This document shows, piece after piece, positions 1 through 6,671 of a stretch of 9,767 nucleotides of DNA. The position numbers were made by a program, and so were the translations under genes. Positions within the stretch are counted from its first letter, which is position 1. Every line of letters starts with the position of its first letter. This stretch comes from an uncultured Lachnoanaerobaculum sp. (lineage in GTDB: Bacteria > Bacillota > Clostridia > Lachnospirales > Lachnospiraceae), in NCBI GenBank assembly GCA_938041725.1, contig CALISX010000148.1, positions 1-9,767 of the forward strand. The letters run 5' to 3'. The notes under the pieces are model-generated. The model worked only from the letters and a program-made list of their open reading frames with translations. It searched no databases and was not told where the DNA came from.

Positions 1-1559
1 TACAAATGGGGCAGGCATCTCTCCTCCAGCTGGGAAGAGTCTGTGGCCAGTCCCAAAAAGCCGGTTCGCACAATCAAAACCACATAGGCAGCCATAGCAA
101 TGGGACCCAGGGTAAAGAGATACTGCAGGTATTCATTATGGGATGCGTCAAAATACTGCCCTGTGGCTAAAACCATGTCCCTGTACCTGATTTTTTCCAT
201 ATAGATTCCAAAGGTGTCCGGGCCAGATCCAAAGAGCATCTTTAAAAAAGGAAGGTGCATATACTCTTCCCAGGTGGCACGCCAAATATAACCTCTGTAG
301 GTACCCCAGGCATCATTGAATACAAAATAGGAGGTAAGGGAGCCAAAACGCTGGGCCGCCGCCGAAAGATCCCCATGGATGATCCGGGCCAGCATCACTA
401 CGCCCAAAAGTCCCAGCAGCAAAATTCCCAGCCATACCCGGCGCAGAATTCTAAGGCTCTCTTCTCCAGGCTGCTTGTTTTGTTTTTTGCCTGCATAGGC
501 CAAGCCATACAAAAGGGCTGACAATACCAAAAGGGCCAAAACCACTGCCCCTAAAAATTTGAACCCACTAATTACATTATACAGACCGCTGATTCCCACC
601 ACGGAGCCGGCATAAGCTGTATTGATCTGTTTCATAAGCCATATGGACAGAAAATAAATCGCAACTGTCAAAACAAAGCGTCTGACTCCCTCCCAGCTTC
701 GAAAGGCCACAAAGGGCATCAGACCAAAGAAGGCCGCCAGGGTAAGGTAACCATTGTCGGAATTTCCCATGGTCAGGGCAAGAAATCCCACAAACAAACA
801 GATAAAATAAAAAATCAGACTTCCCAGGCTCTCCCCATCCTTCTTTTCCCCATGCAGAGGAGTGTTGATAAAGAGAGAACCGGATACGGCAATCACCAAA
901 GCCACATAGGTGGTATAGGTGTTGATATTGCCAATGGTGGAGGTAAAGGTATTCCACTGCTCATCGTTTAATCTACTTTTGAATCCCAGAAGATCCATAT
1001 TGAAATAATCTGTAATACCAAAAAGACACACCAGCAGTCCCACCGCCAGGAAAACTACAAAATAGGCCTTGCCAAACATCCAGTGCCTGGTGAGACAAAA
1101 ATACATAATCACGTATAACAGCATCAAAATCAGCCCGGAGTATCTGCCTTCATTTCCAAAAATCGCAGCAACCAGCACATCCACCGGCAGAACGTCCTTC
1201 CCTAAAAGGGCCGTTACATGCAGGGGGGACAGCGCCGTGGAGATAATGCACACGATACCGAAAACCAGCAAACAAATGTCCAAAAGGGAGAAGGTATCCT
1301 TAAACCAGGCCCCCGCCCCCTTTTCATGGATTTGCTTCAGGAAGTCTACTATATGATTTGTAGCGATCCCCCAGATCAAAAGACTTACCAGCATGATCCC
1401 TGTCAGAGTGCATGCTGCGGCATACTTTGCCTGCAGAATGTCAAAGTAGTGGTCATGATAAAATAAAGGAAATATCACAAACATACTTAAAACCCAACAT
1501 CCTACAATGATATTGGGTCCCATCATAAACTTTCTGGTATAACTTGAATTTCTTGCCAT
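1..1559 (-). CDS. O-antigen ligase / Wzy-type polysaccharide polymerase family membrane protein, C-terminus cut by window edge
   Basis: An uninterrupted frame starts at ATG 1559 and is still open at base 1, giving 519 residues. A GGGAG Shine-Dalgarno 7 nt upstream decides the start; an in-frame ATG at 1604 lacks one. The protein is strongly hydrophobic, with membrane segments near residues 15-33, 47-65, 90-110, 140-156, 163-182, 215-232, 247-265, 295-310, 333-352, 376-392 and 480-498. Motifs typical of the WaaL/Wzy_C superfamily are visible: GNEGRYSG (135-142), GNINTY (210-215), GTYRGYIW (419-426), FGSGPDTF (443-450) and SHNEYLQY (473-480), whose histidine 474 and nearby arginines match residues important in this family. 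Such proteins move or polymerise lipid-linked glycans at the outer membrane face. A Gram-positive host has no O-antigen, so the substrate is more likely a cell-surface polysaccharide or glycoprotein glycan; this is inference. It lies 69 nt downstream of cvpA and may be the last gene of the operon. Confidence 0.85.
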   Translation of the reverse strand, partial: MARNSSYTRKFMMGPNIIVGCWVLSMFVIFPLFYHDHYFDILQAKYAAACTLTGIMLVSLLIWGIATNHIVDFLKQIHEKGAGAWFKDTFSLLDICLLVFGIVCIISTALSPLHVTALLGKDVLPVDVLVAAIFGNEGRYSGLILMLLYVIMYFCLTRHWMFGKAYFVVFLAVGLLVCLFGITDYFNMDLLGFKSRLNDEQWNTFTSTIGNINTYTTYVALVIAVSGSLFINTPLHGEKKDGESLGSLIFYFICLFVGFLALTMGNSDNGYLTLAAFFGLMPFVAFRSWEGVRRFVLTVAIYFLSIWLMKQINTAYAGSVVGISGLYNVISGFKFLGAVVLALLVLSALLYGLAYAGKKQNKQPGEESLRILRRVWLGILLLGLLGVVMLARIIHGDLSAAAQRFGSLTSYFVFNDAWGTYRGYIWRATWEEYMHLPFLKMLFGSGPDTFGIYMEKIRYRDMVLATGQYFDASHNEYLQYLFTLGPIAMAAYVVLIVRTGFLGLATDSSQLEERCLPHL

Positions 1560-1578
1560 AACAACTCCCAAATGGTAA

Positions 1579-1625
1579 CAGTTCAGATAAACCTCCCTAT
1601 TCATGCTTAAGGCTTATCTGAACTG
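1579..1625 (-). promoter_or_regulatory. Long intercistronic hairpin between cvpA and the O-antigen ligase-like gene
   Basis: Two 15-base arms (1579-1593 and 1611-1625) flank a 17-base loop. In minus-strand RNA all 15 positions can pair, one as G-U; in plus-strand RNA that pair becomes A-C. No U-tract follows the stem in the direction of transcription (UUACCAUUUGGG follows), so it is not a standard terminator for cvpA. It starts 3 nt after the cvpA stop and ends 19 nt before the next start codon. It could protect or process mRNA, partly terminate transcription, or control translation of the downstream gene. The 3' arm and loop contain AGGGAGG (1592-1598), a near-ideal Shine-Dalgarno with no ATG, GTG or TTG at usable spacing. 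Confidence 0.7.
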
Positions 1626-1628
1626 CTT

Positions 1629-2339
1629 TTATAAAATGATATTTTGCACCAGACTGTTAATAGGATTGAGCTGGTACAAAAAACGTAAAAAGCCGCTGTC
1701 ATTCACTGCATTGGTAAACAAGGAGCCCAAGGCAGTGCCGGACATGGTAAATACTATAATAAAAAAAAGCCAAATAATAATCAATCCCCAGATCAGCCCT
1801 GCAATCCCGCCGGCTGTCTTGTTGATGCCGTCCACCGCCGGCAGCTTGGCAAATACATCCGTCGCATTCATGGCCCAGCGGACAATCAGACTGATTATTG
1901 TAAAGATCATAATAAAGCAAATGGTGTTCAAAATCATTTCCGTCACATATGCGGAAACATAGTCTGTAAAATCCCCCACCCCCAGAGCTTCCCAAGACTC
2001 GGGGGTGTTTTTTTCAATCATCAGCTCCTTGAGATTATCCGGAACATTCAAGCCTTCAATTTCCAGCCGCATCTGATAGTCCTGTCCCGGAGCCACCTCT
2101 GCCATCTGGTGAATACCCATTCCTCCCAGCATGTTTTCCCGAATAACCCTTCGAATATCTGTATGGTCTTCCAAGGCTCTTCTCAGATAGGGGGTAATGC
2201 CGTTCACAATGGTAAGGGTAAAAAAGAGGGCCAGCATTGCCACTGCCATTTTAAGCCCTCCCCGGTAGTATCCATACCATATCATACAGATCAGGAGCAC
2301 CAAGGCAAATACTTCAAAAAAAAGCTTATTCGTCAGCAT
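1629..2339 (-). CDS. cvpA: CvpA family membrane protein
   Basis: This 236-residue protein has the CvpA layout: two N-terminal membrane helices (about residues 6-24 and 28-48), a polar loop of roughly 80 residues, then two more helices (about 132-155 and 176-201). The G-x-x-RGG turn after helix 1 (YGYYRGGLK) and the stretch LPAVDGINKTAGGIAGLIWG (about 166-185) are typical. E. coli CvpA is needed for colicin V production and affects purF expression; the role in Firmicutes is unclear and probably concerns the envelope or division. The start ATG shares its A with the upstream TGA stop (TGATG), a classic coupling overlap; GAGGAG lies 14 nt upstream, rather far. The coding strand contains two T8 runs (2316-2323 near the 5' end and around 1760), both in LFF codons, which are possible slippage points but are within normal codon use. 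Confidence 0.85.
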   Translation of the reverse strand: MLTNKLFFEVFALVLLICMIWYGYYRGGLKMAVAMLALFFTLTIVNGITPYLRRALEDHTDIRRVIRENMLGGMGIHQMAEVAPGQDYQMRLEIEGLNVPDNLKELMIEKNTPESWEALGVGDFTDYVSAYVTEMILNTICFIMIFTIISLIVRWAMNATDVFAKLPAVDGINKTAGGIAGLIWGLIIIWLFFIIVFTMSGTALGSLFTNAVNDSGFLRFLYQLNPINSLVQNIIL

Positions 2340-5300
2340 CAGTATTGAAAATGCTCCTCTCTCAATATCAGCTTACCCTCCTTGTCGTATTTCGGTGCAA
2401 ACACGCCAAAAATTTTCTTCAACACAGAGGGCTTGTCTGCCAAATCCGCCGCCCCATCAATCAGAATTTCTGCATTTTTTCTGGTCAAGGGGAAGCCCTC
2501 TTCCTTCATAATATCAATGCGTTCATACATAGCCAGCATGCTCTTGCGGGAAATTACGCAGTCAATCTCCTCAGCAAAGGCAACTGCTGCCTGGGCAAAT
2601 TCATCCACGCTCAGCTCCTTGCCCTCTTCTATCTCTCTGGAAAACTGGGGCTTCTTCCCCTCCTCTAAAGCTTCCGGTTCTTCCTCCCAGGTCTTCTCTC
2701 CATCCGAAGCAGAAGCTGCAGATCTTTTGGGTCTGTTTTCCTGGGAAAGATTCTCCCCTTTCTCCTCCTCCGCCAGGGGGGATCGAGACGCTTCCTTTGC
2801 CGTTTCCTCCAGAGCTTCCCGGGATGCGGCCTGGAATGCTTCCGTCGATGTCTCCTGGGAATCCTCCTCCGTCAGCTCTTTTCGAATGGGCAGCACCTTT
2901 TTCTCCCGTACAGCACCTCCCCCTATCACATGATTTTTTTCCAAGGGAGGATTTTTTCCACGGGATACGGTTTCCACAGTTTCCCTCTGCACCATGCTCA
3001 GACTGTAGAGAGCCGGATTATCCTTTAAAAATCTGCTGACCCGCATGGGTGTATCAGAAAAAACAATGGTTTGCTCCTTGCGCTGAATCAGCGTAACCAG
3101 CTCCTCCACAATTTTCTTATTCAGATCCCCGGCTTCCTCAATCAACAGATCCTTCCCTGCAATTTTATCGGCAGAGGCCATCACCCCCCGTATATTCAGC
3201 TTCCGAGCCTTGATTTTTACCACAGGGCGCTTTTTTCCTGTCAGCTCATTAACTTTACGGATGGCAGACACAGCGGCTTCCATGGCCTCCTGGGGCGTTT
3301 TTCCCTCCACCACAATGGAGGAGGGTGCATGCAATAATTCTTTTCTCACTGGAATCACCACCTCTCTTTCTATCTCTTCTTCTATGATCACCGTTTCTTT
3401 ATCATACTCTTTTTCTTGTTCCGGTTCTACCGGATTTTCCTGCTTCCAGGGGACGGCCCACAGAGGATTTCCTCCTGGCATGGACTGTTCCCCTTTTTTG
3501 GCAATCACATTGGACACAGTAGGAACCCCCATTTCCTCTTCCTCCTGGGTATCTGCCTGAGCATATTTTCCCATTAAAAAGTCATTTCCCTGGGTACTCT
3601 CCCGAATTTCCAGAGTCTTTCCAGAACGGGGCCATTCCTCTGCAAAAACCTCTGTTTCCCTGTCCTCCTGTAGCATACTCTTTTCCTTTCCGGTCTCCTC
3701 CGGCGTCCAAACCAAGGTACGAAATCCCTGGCTGTTGCGGCGAAGCCTGGACCCCTTGGGTCTTCCCCTCTCCCCCCGCTGCAGCGGAACCTCCAAAGCT
3801 TCCGCTTCTGTTTCGAGCTGAATTTCCTCCGGGACTTCCTTGGCCCTTTCAGGCTGGGGCTCCTCTGGGAAGGTCTCCACAGCTTCAGGCCGGGTATCCT
3901 CTAAAATCCCCTCTTCCTGATCCGGCAGTTCCTGTCTGGCAGGCTCAAATACAGGCCCTGGAACAATCTCTCCCTCCTCTTGAGAAAGCCCTGCCACATA
4001 ATTGGCCTGCATGGGATCCAGCTGAATTGCCCAAACGCCTGTATCCACTGGCTCCCAGGAAATCCCTCTGGAGAAGGATTTTTCTTGTGTGTATGGAAGG
4101 GGAGCGCCCTCCTCCCTTGGGTCTCCCTGAGGCATATGTTCATAAAGTCTGGCCAGCCTGCCCCGTTCGGACTTTTCCCGCTGGATCCGCTCCATGTGCT
4201 GCTCCACCTCCCGGTTAATGGCTTCCATCTGGCTTATATCCGGAAGAGGTTCCACCTTCCATTCCCCAGGTTCCTGGGATTCCGGTACTACTGGGTCTTC
4301 CGGTGCTTCCCCCCCGGGGGACGCTTCCCTTTCCCTGGAAAAATCTCCCGCTGCAACCCTCTCTCCCCGGTCATCCACCGGGGCAGCATCTGGAAGCGCT
4401 GCTTCTGCAGAAGCTTCCAGGACCCCGCTTTCTTCTGAGGCTCCTATGGCCCCAGGAGACACCTCTCCCTCTTCAGAGGGTTCTCTGCATCCCTGGGACC
4501 TCCGGTTTTCTCCTGGAAAACCCGGCTCCCTTCGGAGCATCTCTCCATCCCTTGGGAATCCCCCGTCTCCTCCCAACAGCACATAGGATCCGGGGTAGCG
4601 GGGATGTGCCCCCAGTATCTCCTGTTCTTCCGGGTACTGGACGTACCCTCCACAGTCTCCCTGTCCTCCAGAGCCTCCGGGAGCATCCTCCAAAGGCCAG
4701 TTCTTTGGGTGCCCCCCTTCTCCCTGGACGCCGCCTGGGCTGGAACCGGCGCTTTTTTCCTGCAGCTGTAAAAGCTCCTCCTGGGTGGGAATGGTCACCC
4801 GCCCGGATGCTACATCCTCCGGGGTGGGGATCCGCAGTCCTCCCTCCTTTGGCACATAGGAGGCCCCTGCCATCATCATTTGCAAAAGTACCTGGGGAGA
4901 AATCTCAATATTTTCCGAGTTTTCCTCCAAGGAGGACTTTTTTGCCTCCGGCGGCTGCTTTTTCTTTTCCTCCGGTTCCTCCTTCTTAAAACGGGTGGAA
5001 TACAGATCCTCCGGCCTTAGCTCCATTGCCTTCAGCTCCCGGGGCACATTCCCGGAGGCATAGATGGCCGCCACTCGTTTCAGCCGCTCCTGCAGCTTCC
5101 TTTTGTTTCGAAGAAGATTCTGCTGGTACTCTGTCAGAGGCACTCCCTCCACCGTCTTCAGCATGGCAGCCTTTTCCACAAACTCCCCTACCCCAAACAA
5201 AAGCATAATGTTGTCGCAAAGCCTGACACAGTCCTCTCTGCGTCCCGCCTGGTGATAATTCAGCGCCAGCTCATAACGCCATCGTTCATCTATTTCCTTT

Positions 5301-5710
5301 TCATTGTATTTTTCCAGAACATCAATACGCCGGTCCGGAGGTGCCTTCTTTGCCTTTAACAGCATGTAGCGAAGCAAATGCCTGCCATTGTCCTTTGGCC
5401 AAAGCTCCTCATATTCCGAACGGTAGGCCTCCGCCTCCTTCACCTCCCCCAGTTCCAGTGCAAGACCCACCAGCTTGAACAAAAGCCTTCTTCCCACCGG
5501 GGCCCTGTCATAGGCCTGCAAAAGAATCTCCTTAGCCTCTGCAAAACGTCCGGCTCTTTCATACAGCTCGGATACCTTCACCAAAAGCTCTGCATTGTGC
5601 ACCCTTCTCCACTCAATGCTGTCGGTGATTCGTAGAGCGTTGTGATCGTCCCCTTCCACCAACAGCCGCTGCAGTTGTTCTACTTTTATATTGAAATCAT
5701 ATCTATCCAT
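2339..5710 (-). CDS. Large unnamed protein: TPR-like N-terminus, long acidic disordered region, degenerate AAA+-like C-terminus
   Basis: The product is 1123 residues. ATG 5710 is chosen because AAGGAG lies 6 nt upstream; the longer frame opens with TTG at 5743 inside recR. I do not know a name for it. Residues about 35-170 are helical pairs of TPR type (NAELLVKVSELYERAGRFAE; WRYELALNYHQAGRREDCVR), followed by a basic helix at about 195-215. Residues about 240-790 are low in hydrophobics and rich in Glu, Pro, Gly and Ser, so probably disordered, with RGRPKG at 648-653. Residues about 790-905 look like the core of a SpoVK/CbbX-type AAA+ domain: DLLIEEAGDL resembles Walker B and TIVFSDTPMRVSRFLKDNPAL resembles sensor 1 (compare VVIVAGYP...NPGL). 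The Walker A place reads VVEGKTPQEA, with no GxxxxGK[ST]. A charged insert (about 905-1030) precedes a helical C-terminus (1033-1115) like an AAA+ lid. If right, it cannot hydrolyse ATP normally and may be a scaffold. It sits between recR and cvpA, 10 nt after recR. The frame is certain; the AAA+ assignment is inference. Confidence 0.75.
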   Translation of the reverse strand: MDRYDFNIKVEQLQRLLVEGDDHNALRITDSIEWRRVHNAELLVKVSELYERAGRFAEAKEILLQAYDRAPVGRRLLFKLVGLALELGEVKEAEAYRSEYEELWPKDNGRHLLRYMLLKAKKAPPDRRIDVLEKYNEKEIDERWRYELALNYHQAGRREDCVRLCDNIMLLFGVGEFVEKAAMLKTVEGVPLTEYQQNLLRNKRKLQERLKRVAAIYASGNVPRELKAMELRPEDLYSTRFKKEEPEEKKKQPPEAKKSSLEENSENIEISPQVLLQMMMAGASYVPKEGGLRIPTPEDVASGRVTIPTQEELLQLQEKSAGSSPGGVQGEGGHPKNWPLEDAPGGSGGQGDCGGYVQYPEEQEILGAHPRYPGSYVLLGGDGGFPRDGEMLRREPGFPGENRRSQGCREPSEEGEVSPGAIGASEESGVLEASAEAALPDAAPVDDRGERVAAGDFSREREASPGGEAPEDPVVPESQEPGEWKVEPLPDISQMEAINREVEQHMERIQREKSERGRLARLYEHMPQGDPREEGAPLPYTQEKSFSRGISWEPVDTGVWAIQLDPMQANYVAGLSQEEGEIVPGPVFEPARQELPDQEEGILEDTRPEAVETFPEEPQPERAKEVPEEIQLETEAEALEVPLQRGERGRPKGSRLRRNSQGFRTLVWTPEETGKEKSMLQEDRETEVFAEEWPRSGKTLEIRESTQGNDFLMGKYAQADTQEEEEMGVPTVSNVIAKKGEQSMPGGNPLWAVPWKQENPVEPEQEKEYDKETVIIEEEIEREVVIPVRKELLHAPSSIVVEGKTPQEAMEAAVSAIRKVNELTGKKRPVVKIKARKLNIRGVMASADKIAGKDLLIEEAGDLNKKIVEELVTLIQRKEQTIVFSDTPMRVSRFLKDNPALYSLSMVQRETVETVSRGKNPPLEKNHVIGGGAVREKKVLPIRKELTEEDSQETSTEAFQAASREALEETAKEASRSPLAEEEKGENLSQENRPKRSAASASDGEKTWEEEPEALEEGKKPQFSREIEEGKELSVDEFAQAAVAFAEEIDCVISRKSMLAMYERIDIMKEEGFPLTRKNAEILIDGAADLADKPSVLKKIFGVFAPKYDKEGKLILREEHFQY

Positions 5711-5720
5711 AAAAGTCTCC

Positions 5721-6317
5721 TTACAGTGTGGTTCTTCCCTCAAGGGCCCGCAACAGCGTCACCTCATCAATGTATTCCAAGTCGCCTCCCACCGGCACAC
5801 CGCTGGCAATCCGGCTCACAACCAGCCCAACAGGCTTGATCAGCTTGGCAATATACATGGCGGTGGTTTCTCCTTCCAGGGTGGAATTGGTGGCAATAAT
5901 CACTTCCTTCACATCCCCCTCCAAACGTTTGATCAGTTCCTTCAGCTTAATATCCCCGGGGCCAATGCCAAGCATGGGGGATATGGCTCCATGAAGTACA
6001 TGATATACCCCCTCGTATCTGCCGGTTTTTTCATAGGCAGCCAGATCCCTGGTGTTTTCCACCACCATAATGGTGGTGTGATCCCTTTTGTCACTGGCAC
6101 AAATGGGACAAATCTCTCCATCCGTAAGGGTGCAGCATTCTTTGCAGTAATGGATATTCCCCTTGGCCTGGGAAATGGCATTGGCAAGGCTTTCCACCTG
6201 CTCCCCCGGCATACTGATAATATGAAAAGCCAGACGCTGGGCAGACTTCGCCCCCACTCCCGGCAATTTGGACAGCTCTTCAATTAGTCGGCTGATATGG
6301 CTGCTGTAATACTCCAT
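5721..6317 (-). CDS. recR: Recombination mediator protein RecR
   Basis: This is full length at 198 residues, the usual size. An N-terminal helix-hairpin-helix contains [11 protein letters not shown] (18-28). A C4 zinc finger follows, with Cys58, Cys61, Cys70 and Cys73 (CKEC...CPIC). The Toprim domain shows VVENTRD with Glu87 and Asp91, then ATNSTLEGE (142-150). The C-terminal [18 protein letters not shown] (171-188) is the family signature. RecR works with RecO, and with RecF at gaps, to load RecA on SSB-coated single-stranded DNA; the HhH and zinc regions form the DNA-encircling ring. The start is 2 nt after the ybaB stop (TAATCATG) with only a weak upstream purine stretch, which suggests re-initiation by ribosomes finishing ybaB. 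This ybaB-recR pairing downstream of dnaX is widespread in bacteria. Nothing appears broken. Confidence 0.97.
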   Translation of the reverse strand: MEYYSSHISRLIEELSKLPGVGAKSAQRLAFHIISMPGEQVESLANAISQAKGNIHYCKECCTLTDGEICPICASDKRDHTTIMVVENTRDLAAYEKTGRYEGVYHVLHGAISPMLGIGPGDIKLKELIKRLEGDVKEVIIATNSTLEGETTAMYIAKLIKPVGLVVSRIASGVPVGGDLEYIDEVTLLRALEGRTTL

Positions 6318-6319
6318 GA

Positions 6320-6661
6320 TTAAAATGGATACTTTCCGCCGGCGCCTGCAATGCCCCCCATGATCTGACTGTGGGCCTCCTCCATCTGACGCAGGGCCTC
6401 ATTCACAGCGGCCATAATCAGATCCTCCAGCATTTCCACATCCTCCGGATCCACCACTTCTTTGTCAATCTCCACCTTGGTCAGCTCTTTTTTCCCGGAA
6501 ATCGTCACATTCACAGCTCCCCCTCCTGCAGAAGCACGAAACTCCTTTTCCTCAAAGGCCGCCGTCTGCTCCTCCATCTGCTTTTGCATTTTCTGGGCCT
6601 GCTTCACCAGCTGACTCATATTCCCCGGCATCATGCCGCCAAATCCACCTCTTTTTGCCAT
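6320..6661 (-). CDS. ybaB: YbaB/EbfC family nucleoid-associated protein
   Basis: A 113-residue protein starting [18 protein letters not shown] 6661 is chosen because AGGAG sits 7 nt upstream and overlaps the dnaX TAG stop; the frame extends further up only inside dnaX. The order is typical of the family: a Gly/Met-rich tail (1-15), a helix [17 protein letters not shown] (about 15-31), a beta sheet with [24 protein letters not shown] (about 44-67), the [19 protein letters not shown] helix (about 72-90), and a Gly-rich C-terminus. YbaB/EbfC dimers form a tweezer-like fold and bind DNA broadly, affecting nucleoid organisation. It is usually encoded between dnaX and recR, as here; the functional link to the two neighbours is conserved but not mechanistically settled. 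Confidence 0.95.
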   Translation of the reverse strand: MAKRGGFGGMMPGNMSQLVKQAQKMQKQMEEQTAAFEEKEFRASAGGGAVNVTISGKKELTKVEIDKEVVDPEDVEMLEDLIMAAVNEALRQMEEAHSQIMGGIAGAGGKYPF

Positions 6662-6671
6662 CGTTCCTCTC

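Noticed and set aside
1628..1660. Possible promoter before the O-antigen ligase-like gene (TTAACA and TATAAA on the minus strand)
   Set aside because: The spacing is 21 bp; other -10 choices in the stretch give poor matches or spacers that are too short.
2382..2933. Plus-strand open frame of 183 codons
   Set aside because: It is antisense to the C-terminal part of the large protein, serine-rich from reversed GGA/GAA codons, with no start signal and no recognisable motif.
4303..4989. Plus-strand open frame of 228 codons, Pro/Leu/Ser-rich
   Set aside because: It lies opposite the Glu/Pro-rich part of the large protein; the purine-rich coding strand lacks stops on the complement. There is no ribosome binding site, and its composition is that of an antisense shadow.
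5711..5743. Longer start (TTG 5743) for the large protein inside recR
   Set aside because: ATG 5710 has AAGGAG at 6 nt spacing; the extra 11 residues overlap recR without supporting signal.
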